Origin: Massilia atriviolacea
Lineage (GTDB): Bacteria; Pseudomonadota; Gammaproteobacteria; Burkholderiales; Burkholderiaceae_D
Assembly: GCF_003953935.1 (NCBI RefSeq)
Contig: NZ_RXLQ01000002.1
Span: 186,001-250,000 of the forward strand
DNA length: 64,000 bases
Reading direction: 5' to 3'
Under the pieces are notes generated by a model. It was not told the DNA's origin. It did not search any database and saw only the letters and a program-made list of their open reading frames with translations. Made by a program: the position numbers and the translations under genes. Positions 26,601 to 38,070 of this stretch are shown here, one piece after another (the first letter of the stretch is position 1; the number at the start of each line of letters is the position of its first letter).

Positions 26601-27145
26601 GCTATCGCCTGGCGACAGACAAGCTGAAAGACAAGCTGATCGCCGAGTACCTGATCTTCTGGCATAACCCGCCGAAGGATAGCAATACGCCGACGCCGTG
26701 CATGGACGACAGCAACTGGACCATGAAAGTACCGCCTGATAACAAGGCAGGTACGGCGATCCAGGGTATTCCGGCAGCGGGTGCGCGCGATCCGCAAGGT
26801 AAGTTCCAGCAAGGCGATGGCGATCCTCCGCCGCCGACCAAGCCGGCCACCAATCCGCCGCCGGTAGTGAAGCAGAACGAAGATGGCAGCACCACCACGA
26901 CGACCATTGTCTACAAGGACCTGGCGGGCGGCGGCTATACGATCGAAACCACCGTCAAGATCAGCTGGCCGAATTCCGGCGGGCCGTTGACCGGGATTGT
27001 GACGGGCGGTGCCGTCAGTAGCGGCAAAACCGATCCGGGCTGCACGGTCGACTGTGTGCCGACCAAGCCTGGCGTGATCCAGCCACCGGTCGAGCAGCAA
27101 GCGGTCACCCTGGGCCGCATCAACTGGCGCGAGTTGCAGCGATGA
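23636..27145 (+). CDS. pilY1: PilY1-type pilus tip protein with long C-terminal extension
   Basis: The 1,169-residue protein starts at ATG 23636 (GGGAG upstream) with a signal peptide of about 28 residues. The PilY1/PilC beta-propeller begins already near residue 170 (RAGWYGTIIHSTPVYW, YVGANDGMMHAIDA) and runs to about 560. It includes the calcium loop DTDEDGTKDTAYAGDIDG at residues 379-396. A second EF-hand-like stretch, FDLNGDSKFN, lies near 570. The usual N-terminal von Willebrand A-like region of about 500 residues is missing; instead some 550 residues of threonine/glycine/proline-rich sequence follow the propeller, ending in WRELQR. It is the adhesin/tip factor for the minor pilin complex. 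Confidence 0.88.
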   Translation: MQLKTKIATGAGLVGLATAAVVAVMAAAPFEPAKSPIGYVGQPVASSTNVSDGKARMFSIDYNAGGLTGNVHSYKIGTNGVIIPGDLWDGGAAGVLALKMSDPQAKRSIVTMSDTATPAGIPFAWPSLSAAQRTAIDPAVAATSGSTNSPILNYLRGDKTGEGTTYRTRAGWYGTIIHSTPVYWKDAAGNETVYVGANDGMMHAIDAVSGDERFAYVPKVLLPRLSVLASKTYTPQYFVDGRLDVRKFASKTVLVGTLGGGGKGIYALDVSNGATADENATAAKALWEITDKSTGFANLGDTYSAPVLTRLLKKRATAPGAEDEYYDALVIGNGYNNKGNGGASLYVINALTGALIKEFTTSGGSVTEPNGLSSPSLWDTDEDGTKDTAYAGDIDGNMWKFNLNDLSSTPVQLHAREDSNAARAITSAPGLTAHPNGGVLVAFVTGRLLNTADLTDTDTVHYAYGIRDTADKSGALITQTLTEYTFGSGESAIRVRTATDEPMDWTKKRGWKVALPKGERVVGDGIFIKGDVFQFFSTNPTVSTTAKPPGENWWMQLNWRNGGSTGAVIFDLNGDSKFNTVDTVQDLNKKMLHPVGRHMGGGVRSQLVGFSALDIDVFQSNFDQNDAPKPDQVEVKTETVGGGRGVAGGHFDTDIFCYDKCGGPESKFTSENYATDSRAYGGVFSRGREATTGDVANLNYIHVHEYDDIYDVLGLNLLHPSQDQQRLSKVLEGSSTDSYEPNFPALRDSNTGASTAKVISTSSWAEGSANSKPVNYSDYTNGPATPVGQATSAPDADGNLVRTSVVTYTTTRTSYEFQKFTVTRRGKHEFEYRTVVSTWTTTQTTTMVTPNTRFKVLLANQANSPAMEISIDGAEAAATNATYKGNVRGFQTSAGLTVASMPTYKLNAIKDLTLSMPLEAFVIRDWANNGVLRNGVHPIRPQCAGVAAPTFRYGKNGEWRNGALTVQVVKADIAQGDIRLNVANKPEFGYRLATDKLKDKLIAEYLIFWHNPPKDSNTPTPCMDDSNWTMKVPPDNKAGTAIQGIPAAGARDPQGKFQQGDGDPPPPTKPATNPPPVVKQNEDGSTTTTTIVYKDLAGGGYTIETTVKISWPNSGGPLTGIVTGGAVSSGKTDPGCTVDCVPTKPGVIQPPVEQQAVTLGRINWRELQR

Positions 27146-27561
27146 AGCGCACCTCATCGCATCGGCCGGCACGCGGCTTCACGCTCATCGAGGTGATCAT
27201 CACGGTGGCCATCGTTGGCATCCTGGCCGCGGTCGCCGTGCCGTCGTACACCAAAAGTGTCCAGAAGACGCAGCGCTCGGTCGCCAAGGGCATCGTGATG
27301 GAGCAGGCCCAGTTGCTCGAACGTTTCGCCACGGCGAGCGACAAGGGCACCTTCGCCGGGGGGCCGAAGGGCTCGCTGGTGTCGCCGAAAGGCGCCACCG
27401 GCGACGCCATACGGTACAACATCGCCACGGCCATTCCCGACGATGGGAGCACGTACAAGGTGACCGCAACGCCGACCACGCAGCAGGCGTCCGACGAATG
27501 CGGCGCCCTGGCCATGGACCACACCGGCAAACAGACGGCCGCCAAAGACGGCTGCTGGTAA
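27142..27561 (+). CDS. pilE: Type IV pilin, PilE-like minor pilin
   Basis: The 139-residue protein has a prepilin leader cut at ARG/FTLIEVIITVAIVGILAAVA with Glu5, then a small globular head with two cysteines (DECG and DGCW) that likely form the D-region disulfide. This is the PilE-type minor pilin found at the end of the fimT-pilVWXY1E operon. The ATG overlaps the pilY1 stop (ATGA). A GC-rich stretch of about 100 bp separates it from prfC. Confidence 0.9.
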   Translation: MKRTSSHRPARGFTLIEVIITVAIVGILAAVAVPSYTKSVQKTQRSVAKGIVMEQAQLLERFATASDKGTFAGGPKGSLVSPKGATGDAIRYNIATAIPDDGSTYKVTATPTTQQASDECGALAMDHTGKQTAAKDGCW

Positions 27562-27663
27562 ATCGGCTGCAGGCCGCGGGCGCGGTTCTCCGCCGCGCCC
27601 GAATCAGTTCACACGAGCGGGGCAAGTATCGGTAAAATCGTGGGTTTTGTGCGAGGCCATGTT

Positions 27664-29352
27664 ATGGCTGAGAATATGGCCAACGATACCGATACTTCCC
27701 TTCCCGATTCCGACCTTCCCGATCCGGATCTTTCCGCACCGGGCGCCAAGCCCGCCCCCGCCGCGATTGCGCGCGAAGTGGCGCGCCGCCGTACCTTCGG
27801 CATCATTTCCCACCCCGACGCCGGCAAGACCACGCTGACCGAAAAGCTGTTGCTGTTTTCGGGCGCGATCCAGATGGCCGGCACCGTCAAGGCCAGGAAG
27901 AGCGGGCGCCATGCGACCTCCGACTGGATGGAGATCGAAAAGCAGCGCGGCATTTCCGTGGCCAGCTCGGTGATGCAGTTCGAGTACCGCGAGCACGTCA
28001 TCAACCTGCTCGACACCCCGGGCCACCAGGACTTTTCGGAAGACACCTACCGCGTGCTCACCGCCGTCGACTCGGCCCTGATGGTGATCGACGCGGCCAA
28101 GGGCGTGGAAGCGCAGACCATCAAGCTGCTGGCCGTGTGCCGCATGCGCAACACCCCGATCGTCACCTTCATGAACAAGATGGACCGCGAAACGCGCGAT
28201 CCGCTCGACCTGCTCGACGAACTCGAATCGGTGCTCAAGATCCAGTGCGCGCCGGTGACCTGGCCGATCGGCATGGGCAAGAACTTCCGCGGCGTGTACC
28301 ACCTGCTGCGCGACGAAATCATGCTGTTCAAGGCCGGCGAAGAAAAGGCCGACGGCGCCTTCGAGATCGTCAAGGGCATCGACAATCCGAAGCTGGCGGC
28401 CATGTTCCCGCTCGAGATCGAGCAGCTCAAGATGGAAGTGGAGCTGGTGCACGGCGCCTCGCACCCGTTCGACCTGGAACAGTTCCTGGCCGGCGTGCAG
28501 ACCCCGGTGTTCTTCGGTTCGGCGATCAACAATTTCGGCGTGCGCGAGATTCTCTCGGCCCTGGTCGACTGGGCCCCGGCCCCGCGCGAGCGCGACGCCA
28601 CCGTGCGCGTGGTGGCGCCCGCCGAACAGCCGTTTTCCGGCTTCGTCTTCAAGATCCAGGCCAATATGGACCCGGCCCACCGCGACCGCATCGCCTTCCT
28701 GCGCGTGTGCTCGGGACGCTTCGAGCGCGGCATGAAGGTCAAGCACCTGCGCCTGGGGCGCGAGATCAAGGTCTCGTCGGTGGTCACCTTCATGGCGTCC
28801 TCGCGCGAGCAGGTCGAGGAAGCCTACGCCGGCGACATCATCGGCTTGCCGAACCACGGCAACATGCAGATCGGCGACAGCTTCTCGGAAGGCGAGATGC
28901 TGCAATTTACCGGCATCCCGTACTTCGCGCCGGACTTCTTCCGCTCGGTGCGCATCCGTAATCCGCTCAAGATCAAGCAGCTGCACAAGGGCTTGCAGCA
29001 GCTGGGCGAGGAGGGCGCGGTGCAGGTCTTCAAGCCGGTCCAGGGCGGCGAGCTGGTACTGGGCGCGGTCGGGGTGCTGCAGTTCGAAGTGGTGGCCAGC
29101 CGCCTGCTCAACGAATATGGCGTCGACGCCGTGTTCGAAGGCACCAGCATCAGCAGCGCGCGCTGGGTCAGCGGCGACGACAAGCGCATCCTGGCCGACT
29201 TCGAAGCGGCCCTCGGCCACAACGTGGCCTACGATGCGGCCGGCAACATGGCTTACCTGGCGACCTCGAACGTCAACCTGCGCCTGACCGAAGAGCGCTG
29301 GCCCAAGCTGACCTTCCACGCCACCCGCGAGCACGCGGTCAAGCTGGCGTAA
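27664..29352 (+). CDS. prfC: Peptide chain release factor 3
   Basis: The 562-residue GTPase starts at ATG 27664 with GAGG seven bases upstream; an ATG at 27676 is an alternative. A 35-residue acidic/proline N-terminal extension precedes the GTPase domain: P-loop [15 protein letters not shown], switch [16 protein letters not shown], and NKMD. Elongation-factor-like domains II and III follow. RF3 removes RF1/RF2 from the ribosome after peptide release. Family length is about 530, and the difference is the N-terminal extension. Confidence 0.97.
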   Translation: MAENMANDTDTSLPDSDLPDPDLSAPGAKPAPAAIAREVARRRTFGIISHPDAGKTTLTEKLLLFSGAIQMAGTVKARKSGRHATSDWMEIEKQRGISVASSVMQFEYREHVINLLDTPGHQDFSEDTYRVLTAVDSALMVIDAAKGVEAQTIKLLAVCRMRNTPIVTFMNKMDRETRDPLDLLDELESVLKIQCAPVTWPIGMGKNFRGVYHLLRDEIMLFKAGEEKADGAFEIVKGIDNPKLAAMFPLEIEQLKMEVELVHGASHPFDLEQFLAGVQTPVFFGSAINNFGVREILSALVDWAPAPRERDATVRVVAPAEQPFSGFVFKIQANMDPAHRDRIAFLRVCSGRFERGMKVKHLRLGREIKVSSVVTFMASSREQVEEAYAGDIIGLPNHGNMQIGDSFSEGEMLQFTGIPYFAPDFFRSVRIRNPLKIKQLHKGLQQLGEEGAVQVFKPVQGGELVLGAVGVLQFEVVASRLLNEYGVDAVFEGTSISSARWVSGDDKRILADFEAALGHNVAYDAAGNMAYLATSNVNLRLTEERWPKLTFHATREHAVKLA

Positions 29353-29379
29353 GGGACGGACCAGCCGCCGCCCCGCACG

Positions 29380-29790
29380 CTATTGTGCGGGCGTGGCGAG
29401 CGGCTTGTCTTTATCGACCACGAACACGCCGACCAGGCGCATCGTGCCGCCGCCCGGGTTGTGGGCATCGTGCACCACCCCGGCCGGCACCACGAAGGCG
29501 TCGCCCGCGCGCAGCAGGCGCGGCGGCGCGCCGTCGACCAGCAGCTGGCCTTCTCCTTCGAGCACGTAGCCGATTTCATCGCCCGCGTGGGTGTGGCGGC
29601 CGGCGCGCGCGCCGGCCGCCAGCTCGACCCGCATCACCACTGCGTCGGCACCGGCAAACGAGGACGGCGCCCGGTGCACGGGCGTGCGCACGATGCCGCC
29701 GCCGGCCGATGCCGGGGCCGGCGGGGGCGCGGCGCAGCCGGCCAGTGCCAGGGCCAGGCCCGGCAGGCAAACCGAAACAGGCAATCTCAT
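29380..29790 (-). CDS. Cupin-domain lipoprotein
   Basis: The 136-residue protein starts at the ATG at 29788-29790 with AAGGAGG close upstream. A lipoprotein signal ends in LAGC (lipidated C19). The mature part is one cupin barrel with the metal motif 1 (GRHTHAGDEIGYVLEGEG) and motif 2 (GDAFVVPAGVVHDAHNP). It is a membrane-anchored periplasmic small-molecule-binding or dioxygenase-like protein; substrate unknown. The start overlaps the stop of the upstream TM2-like gene (ATGA). Confidence 0.85.
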   Translation of the reverse strand: MRLPVSVCLPGLALALAGCAAPPPAPASAGGGIVRTPVHRAPSSFAGADAVVMRVELAAGARAGRHTHAGDEIGYVLEGEGQLLVDGAPPRLLRAGDAFVVPAGVVHDAHNPGGGTMRLVGVFVVDKDKPLATPAQ

Positions 29791-30143
29791 CGCGCCTCCT
29801 TCGCCGTGCGCGCCATGCTGCGCCCCAGCAGCCAGGCGTCGAGCACGCTCCCCAGCCAGCACAGCAGCATCACGCCGGCGGCGATATTCATCAGCGGCGA
29901 CGCCATCTCGCCCTGCTGGTGCAGGCGCTCGGCGATCAGCACCGGATCGGCCGGCAGCGCGCCGCGCAGCACCTCATCGACCATCAGCGAGGCGCTGTCC
30001 ATCGCCTGCTTGAAAAAATACACGGCCGCGACCAGCGCCGGCACGATAAACAGGCAGGCGCGCGCGCGCCGGCCCAGGTAATACTGGCCGGCGCCCGGAA
30101 ACACCAGGCCCGACAATAACAGGGCGACAACTGAACGGTCCAT
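29787..30143 (-). CDS. Small TM2-like membrane protein
   Basis: The 118-residue protein starts at the ATG at 30141-30143, downstream of GAGGAAG. The N-terminus (LLLSGLVFPGAGQYYLGRR) is the hairpin typical of TM2/DUF5683-like proteins, and two or three membrane helices are predicted (about 5-20, 28-48 and 80-100). Function unknown. It is translationally coupled to the cupin lipoprotein downstream, so the two may act together in the envelope. Confidence 0.75.
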   Translation of the reverse strand: MDRSVVALLLSGLVFPGAGQYYLGRRARACLFIVPALVAAVYFFKQAMDSASLMVDEVLRGALPADPVLIAERLHQQGEMASPLMNIAAGVMLLCWLGSVLDAWLLGRSMARTAKEAR

Positions 30144-30333
30144 CTCTCTTCCTCGACTGTGTGGCGCGATCCGCACGCTTGATCCTGCGCAAACGGCAAG
30201 CCGCTCGAACGCGTAAATTGAGCTATGCGCTCAGGAAACATTGCGCCAACTCATTTTGCGCAGGCTGGCTGGCAGGCCATCATACCTGCGCCGGCGCCCG
30301 CATGCGCGTTCACCGACGTTGAAGGATATCACT

Positions 30334-30792
30334 GTGAAGATTCTGATCAAGGCCGGCCTCGCGCTGGCCTGTCTCTGGGGCGCGGCGCCAGGCGGCGCGG
30401 CGGCGGCCGAGCCGAGCGAAAAAGATGCGGTGGCGCTGGCCGAGAAGGGCGCGCGCTTCATGCGCCTCAAGGGCAAGGAAGAAATGATCCGTCTGATCAA
30501 TGCGCGCGACCCCGAATACAATTACGGCGCGCTGTACCTGGCCATGCGCGACCTGGGCGGGATCACGGTGGCCCATCCGACCCTGGCCCTGATCGGCAAG
30601 GACTTGCGCGACGTGCCGGACGCCGACGGCAAGCTGTTCCGCCACGAAATGATCGCGATCGCCAACGGCCCTGGGCGCGGCTGGGTCGACTACAAGTTCA
30701 AGAACCCGGCCAACGGCAAGGTCGAGGCCAAGACCACCTACGTGCTGCGTATCGGCGACGTGGCCCTGGAAGCCGGCGTCTACAAGCGCTGA
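30334..30792 (+). CDS. Periplasmic single-Cache-domain protein
   Basis: The 152-residue protein begins at GTG 30334 with AAGGA seven bases upstream, which gives a clean signal peptide ending near GAAAAEP. Longer upstream frames lack a ribosome binding site. The mature part is a small Cache-like sensor domain (MIRLINARDPEYNYGALYLAM, then GKDLRDVPDADGKLF, then GWVDYKFKNPANGKV). Such soluble Cache proteins often sit beside chemoreceptors and may present a ligand to them. One base separates it from the MCP gene. Confidence 0.85.
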   Translation: MKILIKAGLALACLWGAAPGGAAAAEPSEKDAVALAEKGARFMRLKGKEEMIRLINARDPEYNYGALYLAMRDLGGITVAHPTLALIGKDLRDVPDADGKLFRHEMIAIANGPGRGWVDYKFKNPANGKVEAKTTYVLRIGDVALEAGVYKR

Positions 30793-30793
30793 C

Positions 30794-32413
30794 ATGCTCG
30801 AACGCCTGCGCATCGGTCCCAAGCTGCTGCTCGCGCCGTGCATGGTGCTGCTGCTCCTGATCGTCTCTTCCGGCAGCGCGTGGTACGCGATGGTGCGCCA
30901 GAACCAGGCGGTCGACACGATCGTGGGCGAGCGCGCCGCGCGCATCCGCGAGGCCGGCGCGCTGGCGAGCGAGGCGCAGCAGGCGCACGCGCGCATGTAC
31001 CAGCTGCTGACCTGGATCGGCGCCAGCATGTCGGCGCCGCGCCTCGAGGCGCTGGGACAGGATATCTACCGGCGCCACGCCGCCATCGAACGCAGGTTCG
31101 CGGCCCTGGCGCGGCGCGGCGGCGCCGCTGCCGGGCAGCGCCTGGTCGGCCAGTCCGCCGCCGCCCATGCCAGCTATGTGCGCGCCATCCTCGACGTGAT
31201 CGAGCTGTCCCAGGTCGATCACTCGATGAGCGCGAACGCCATGTCCAAGGCGGAACAGCGCTTCGAGATCGTCGCGGCGCGGCTGGCCGAGCTGGCGCGC
31301 TTCGAGCAGGATCTGAGCGAGCAGGCGTCGCGCCGCGCGGCCGCCGATTTTGCCGCGCTCTCGGTCCTGATGCCGCTGCTGGTGGTGCTCTCGGCCGGCG
31401 CCACGCTCGGCATCACCGTGCTGGTGCGGCGCGCGCTGCTGCGCGGCGTGGCCGGCATCGGCGAGGCCGCCGGTGAACTGGCGAGCGGCAAGCTGACCCT
31501 GAAAAAGCGCAGTTACGGGCGCGACGAAATCGCCGACACCGCGCGCACGCTCGACGCGGCCATCGGCACCCTGAACGCGACCCTGAAAAGCGTGCTGGCC
31601 TCGGCGCGCTCGATCGACGCCGCCTCGCGCGAGATCGCGGTGGGCAGTGCCGGCCTGTCGAGCCGGACGGCCGCCCAGGCGGGCGTGCTGAAACAGGCGG
31701 CCGAGGGCGTCGGCGCGCTCGGCGCGGCGGCCGGGCCCGCCTGCGAGAGCGCGCGCAGCGCCAACCTGCTGGCCGACCACACCGCCATGCAGGCACTGTG
31801 CGGGGGCGGGGTGCTCGACCGCCTGGTGCTGACCATGGCGGCGCTGCGCGCCAGCGCCCAGCGCGCGGCGCAGCTGGTCGGCGTGATCGACCAGCTGGCC
31901 GGCCAGACCGATGCGCTGGCGCTCAATGCGGCGCTGGAAGCGGGCCGCGCCGGCGAACACGGCGCCGCCCTGGCCGCGGTGGCCGGCGACGTGCGCACCC
32001 TGGCGCAGCGTTCGGCCGGCGCCGCGCGCGACATCAGGGAGCTGATCGCGCAGGCGCTGGCCGACATCGACGGCGGCAGTGCCAGCGCCTCGGAAGCGGG
32101 GCTGCGCATGGCGGGCATCGCGCAGTCGGTGCAGCAGGTGGGGGACATGGTGGGCCGGCTCGGCCAGGCCAGCGCGGGCCAGGCCGGCGGCATCGGGGCG
32201 GTGAACGAGGCCATCGTGCAGATGGACTTGATGACGCGCCAGAATTCGGTGCTGGTGAAAGAGGCCGCATCGGCCGCGCAACGCTTGCAGGACCAGGCGC
32301 TGAGCCTGTCGCAGGCGGTCAGCGGCTTCCAGCTCGACGAGAGCGCGGCGGATGCGCCAGGGCCGCCGAAAAAAGCCGCGCCGCATCTGCGGCTGGCTTC
32401 ACGGCGGCCCTGA
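30794..32413 (+). CDS. Methyl-accepting chemotaxis protein with diverged signalling tip
   Basis: The 539-residue protein has membrane helices at about 10-32 and 190-215, a four-helix-bundle-type periplasmic region between, then a HAMP-like and a long coiled-coil signalling domain. The hairpin tip at about residues 365-420 is QTDALALNAALEAGRAGEHG instead of the common QTNLLALNAAVEAARAGEQG, and the following RGFAVVA is AALAAVA. The receptor has no C-terminal CheR-binding pentapeptide. It should still contact CheA/CheW through the conserved E..RAGE, but altered coupling is possible. Co-transcribed with the Cache protein. Confidence 0.88.
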   Translation: MLERLRIGPKLLLAPCMVLLLLIVSSGSAWYAMVRQNQAVDTIVGERAARIREAGALASEAQQAHARMYQLLTWIGASMSAPRLEALGQDIYRRHAAIERRFAALARRGGAAAGQRLVGQSAAAHASYVRAILDVIELSQVDHSMSANAMSKAEQRFEIVAARLAELARFEQDLSEQASRRAAADFAALSVLMPLLVVLSAGATLGITVLVRRALLRGVAGIGEAAGELASGKLTLKKRSYGRDEIADTARTLDAAIGTLNATLKSVLASARSIDAASREIAVGSAGLSSRTAAQAGVLKQAAEGVGALGAAAGPACESARSANLLADHTAMQALCGGGVLDRLVLTMAALRASAQRAAQLVGVIDQLAGQTDALALNAALEAGRAGEHGAALAAVAGDVRTLAQRSAGAARDIRELIAQALADIDGGSASASEAGLRMAGIAQSVQQVGDMVGRLGQASAGQAGGIGAVNEAIVQMDLMTRQNSVLVKEAASAAQRLQDQALSLSQAVSGFQLDESAADAPGPPKKAAPHLRLASRRP

Positions 32414-32426
32414 GGCGACTGCCGGA

Positions 32427-35324
<2,898 letters not shown>

Positions 35325-35394
35325 GGTAGTGGGAGCCGGTAGTGGAGCCGAAAAAAAGGGACTGCTGCCGCTGGATGCGGCGGCGAACTGAAAA

Positions 35395-35421
35395 GAAAGG
35401 CCGCCCGGACAGGACGGCCGG
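35395..35421 (-). terminator. Hairpin with T-run between gcvH and gcvP
   Basis: GGCCGTCC and GGGCGGCC (read on the minus strand) form an eight-pair stem with loop TGTCC, followed by TTTCTTTT. It would reduce gcvP transcription relative to gcvT and gcvH. Confidence 0.65.
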
Positions 35422-35427
35422 TGCTGC

Positions 35428-35808
35428 TTATTCCGCGGTGGCCTTGCCGTATGCCGCGGCGTCGAGCAGGCCGCCGATGGCGCCGGCGTCGCTCGGCTTG
35501 AGCTTGAACAGCCAGGCCGCGTAGGCGTCGCTGTTGATCGAGTCCGGCGCGTCGGCGACGGCGTCGTTGACGGCGATGCACTCGCCCGATACCGGCGCGT
35601 AGATGTCGCTGGCCGCCTTGACCGACTCGACCACGGCGGCGTCGTCGCCGGCGGTGAAGACCTTGCCCACTTTCGGCAGTTCGACGAAGACGATGTCGCC
35701 CAGCGCGTCCTGCGCGTATTCGGTGATGCCGACGGTGAGGGTGCCGTCAGCTTCGGCGCGTACCCATTCGTGGGACTCGGTGTATTTCAGGTCGGCTGGG
35801 ATGTTCAT
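35428..35808 (-). CDS. gcvH: Glycine cleavage system H protein
   Basis: The 126-residue lipoyl-carrier protein begins [17 protein letters not shown] and has the lipoylated lysine K64 in [10 protein letters not shown]. It shuttles the methylamine intermediate among P, T and L proteins. Length is normal. It lies 61 bp after gcvT. Confidence 0.98.
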   Translation of the reverse strand: MNIPADLKYTESHEWVRAEADGTLTVGITEYAQDALGDIVFVELPKVGKVFTAGDDAAVVESVKAASDIYAPVSGECIAVNDAVADAPDSINSDAYAAWLFKLKPSDAGAIGGLLDAAAYGKATAE

Positions 35809-35869
35809 TGTGTTTGCTCCAAGAGGTCGCGATAGGTGTAATTACTAAATGGGTGTGCTGTTGCCCGCA

Positions 35870-36988
35870 TCAGGCAGCGAGGATTTTACCGTTTCGCACG
35901 AACGGCAGCTTGATCACGCTGGCGGCCAGCTTCTTGTCGCGGATCTCGACGTGCACGGTGTCGCCCACGGCCACGCCCATCGGCACGCGCGCCAGCGCGA
36001 TCGCTTCCTGCATGGTCGGGCTGAAGGTGCCGCTGGTGATTTCGCCGCTGCTGCCGTCGGCGGCGACGACTTTCTGGTGGGCGCGCAGGATGCCGCCTTT
36101 TTCGCGCAGGATCAGGCCCACGTACTGGGCATTCTGGCCCATGGCTTTCAGCGCGGTCTTGCCGATGAAGTCGCGCTCGGAAACCAGGTCGATGGTCCAT
36201 GCCAGGCCGGCGTCGAGCGGGTTGACCGTGTCGTCCATGTCCTGGCCGTACAGATTCATGCCCGCTTCAAGGCGCAGCGTGTCGCGCGCGCCCAGGCCGG
36301 CCGGCTTGACGCCGGCGGCCAGCAGGGCGTTCCACAGGTTTTCCGCCTGGGATGCGGGGAAGGCCAGCTCGAAGCCGTCTTCGCCGGTGTAGCCGGTGCG
36401 CGCCACCATGACGTCGCCGAAGGCGGTGTCCTTGACGATGGCGGCGTTGAACGGCTTGAGCGGCTCGGACGCGGCTTGGGTGGCCGGCAGCACCTGCCAG
36501 ACCTTGGCGCGCGCGTTCGGGCCCTGCACCGCGATCAGCGCCATCGGCGCGTTGCCGTCGCGGCGCTCGGTGATGGTGACGCCGCTGCCGGTGGCCTCGT
36601 TGCGGGCCTTGATCCAGGCCACGTCTTTTTCGGCGGTGCCGGCGTTGACGACCAGGCGGAACCAGGTCTCGCTGAAGAAGTAGACGATCAGGTCGTCGAT
36701 CACGAAGCCCTGCGGATTGAGCATGCACGAATACAGGGCCTTGCCGGCCGCCTGCAGCTTGTCGACGTTATTGGCCAGCAGGCCGCGCAGGAAGGGGCGG
36801 GCGTTCTCGCCTTCGATGTCGACCACGCACATGTGCGACACGTCGAACATGCCGACATCGTTGCGCACAGCGTGGTGTTCTTCGATCTGCGAACCGTAAT
36901 TGACGGGCATGTCCCAGCCGCCGAAATCGACCATCTTGGCGCCGGCGGCGCGGTGTGCGGAATTGAGCGGGGTCGCTTTAAGCGTCAT
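35870..36988 (-). CDS. gcvT: Aminomethyltransferase (T protein)
   Basis: The 372-residue protein starts at the ATG at 36986-36988 with GAGGA upstream. N-terminal [21 protein letters not shown] and C-terminal [11 protein letters not shown] are GcvT signatures. It transfers a methylene group from GcvH to tetrahydrofolate and releases ammonia. First gene of the operon, controlled by the tandem glycine riboswitch in its leader. Confidence 0.98.
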   Translation of the reverse strand: MTLKATPLNSAHRAAGAKMVDFGGWDMPVNYGSQIEEHHAVRNDVGMFDVSHMCVVDIEGENARPFLRGLLANNVDKLQAAGKALYSCMLNPQGFVIDDLIVYFFSETWFRLVVNAGTAEKDVAWIKARNEATGSGVTITERRDGNAPMALIAVQGPNARAKVWQVLPATQAASEPLKPFNAAIVKDTAFGDVMVARTGYTGEDGFELAFPASQAENLWNALLAAGVKPAGLGARDTLRLEAGMNLYGQDMDDTVNPLDAGLAWTIDLVSERDFIGKTALKAMGQNAQYVGLILREKGGILRAHQKVVAADGSSGEITSGTFSPTMQEAIALARVPMGVAVGDTVHVEIRDKKLAASVIKLPFVRNGKILAA

Positions 36989-37065
36989 GGAATCCTCAAG
37001 GCAGAGTGAATGGGGGTACGACGAGCAGACGTGGAGCGGCTGTCGCCGTCCCGGTGTGCTTCGCG

Positions 37066-37264
37066 CCCCTCTGTCCTTGGTACCTGAGAGATAGCGGAAA
37101 AAAATCCGCCTGCCCCTTCGGTGGGCCGCCGGCATGTGCCGCGGCCGCTCTCCAGAGTTGAACCGGCGGCGCTGTGCGCCGCCGACCCCTGACCGGTCCT
37201 TTTGCCTGAGAGTTTTTGGGTGATGCCCCTTCGGCGGCAGCCTGAGCTGCCCTCTCCCGATCAA
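37066..37264 (-). promoter_or_regulatory. Tandem glycine riboswitch
   Basis: On the minus strand, aptamer 1 begins with GGGAGAG (near 37257), contains GCCGAAGGGGCA and ends with CTCTCAGGCAAAAGGAC (37212-37196). Aptamer 2 begins with CTGGAGAG (near 37155), contains CACCGAAGGGGCA and ends with CTCTCAGGTACCAAGGAC (37090-37073). This duplicated layout is the classical tandem gcv riboswitch. Glycine binding normally turns the operon on. Confidence 0.95.
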
Positions 37265-37272
37265 GACTGAGG

Positions 37273-37301
37273 AGGATATGCCAGCAGGGCGGAACTGTCA
37301 A
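37273..37301 (-). promoter_or_regulatory. Promoter of the gcvTHP operon
   Basis: TTGACA (37301-37296, minus strand), exactly 17 bp, then TATCCT (37278-37273). Transcription would begin right at the first riboswitch aptamer. Confidence 0.85.
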
Positions 37302-37406
37302 CCTTGCGGGCGCCCGGCGAGGGGTGCGCACGAATCAGGTGCGCGGGGAAAACCATGCTTTTCCCGATTTGTTAAAATAATTCATCTACTTTGCGAGCAG
37401 ACAGCC

Positions 37407-37967
37407 ATGAGCGAAGAAAAAACCACCCAAGAGACGGATGCCTGGTTCACCTTGTCGGGCGATGTGAACAGCGATATGGTGCACCGCGTGTTCGAGGCGG
37501 TGTCCGGCATGAGCGAGAACGGCGTCGAAACGGCGCATGTCCTGATTCAGTCGAACGGCGGCTATGTCAGCGACGGCCTGTGCCTGTACAACTTCCTCTC
37601 CAACGCGCCGGTCAAGTTTGTGATGTACAACGCGGGGGCGGTGGCGTCGATCGCCGTGATCCTGTTCCTGTCCGGCACCCGGCGCTACGCCAGCGAGACG
37701 GCGCGCTTCATGGTGCACAAGTCGCATGCCACGGCCTCGCCGGGTGCGCGCCCGGATGCGCTCAACATCATCGTCGAAGGCTTGCGCGCCGACGACGCCC
37801 GCACCGAATCGATCCTGCGCAAGCACATCGAGCTGCTGCCGGAGCAGTGGGCCATCCACCAGTATTCGGACCTGCACCTGACCGCGCGCGACGCCAAGGT
37901 GGCGCGCATGATCAACGAGGTATCCGACTTTTCGCCGCCGAAGGGCGTGCGTATCAGAAACATCTAG
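37407..37967 (+). CDS. ClpP-fold serine protease-like protein (orphan)
   Basis: The 186-residue protein starts at ATG 37407. It has a ClpP/crotonase-like fold with the oxyanion-hole segment QSNGGYVSDGLCLYNFL and a plausible triad: S81 (NAGAVASIAV), H104 (RFMVHKSH) and D162 (TARDAKVA). There is no signal peptide or membrane helix, so it is cytoplasmic. It is clearly distinct from the housekeeping ClpP, and no AAA+ partner or substrate gene lies nearby. Its role is unknown to me. Confidence 0.82.
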   Translation: MSEEKTTQETDAWFTLSGDVNSDMVHRVFEAVSGMSENGVETAHVLIQSNGGYVSDGLCLYNFLSNAPVKFVMYNAGAVASIAVILFLSGTRRYASETARFMVHKSHATASPGARPDALNIIVEGLRADDARTESILRKHIELLPEQWAIHQYSDLHLTARDAKVARMINEVSDFSPPKGVRIRNI

Positions 37968-38070
37968 AAACATCTGATCGCCTGCGGCCGCCGCAGCGTC
38001 GTGCAGGCGCCGCCCGCCCGATAAAAAAAGAGCCTGCCAGCGGCCATGGCCGATGCAGACTCCCGCACGC

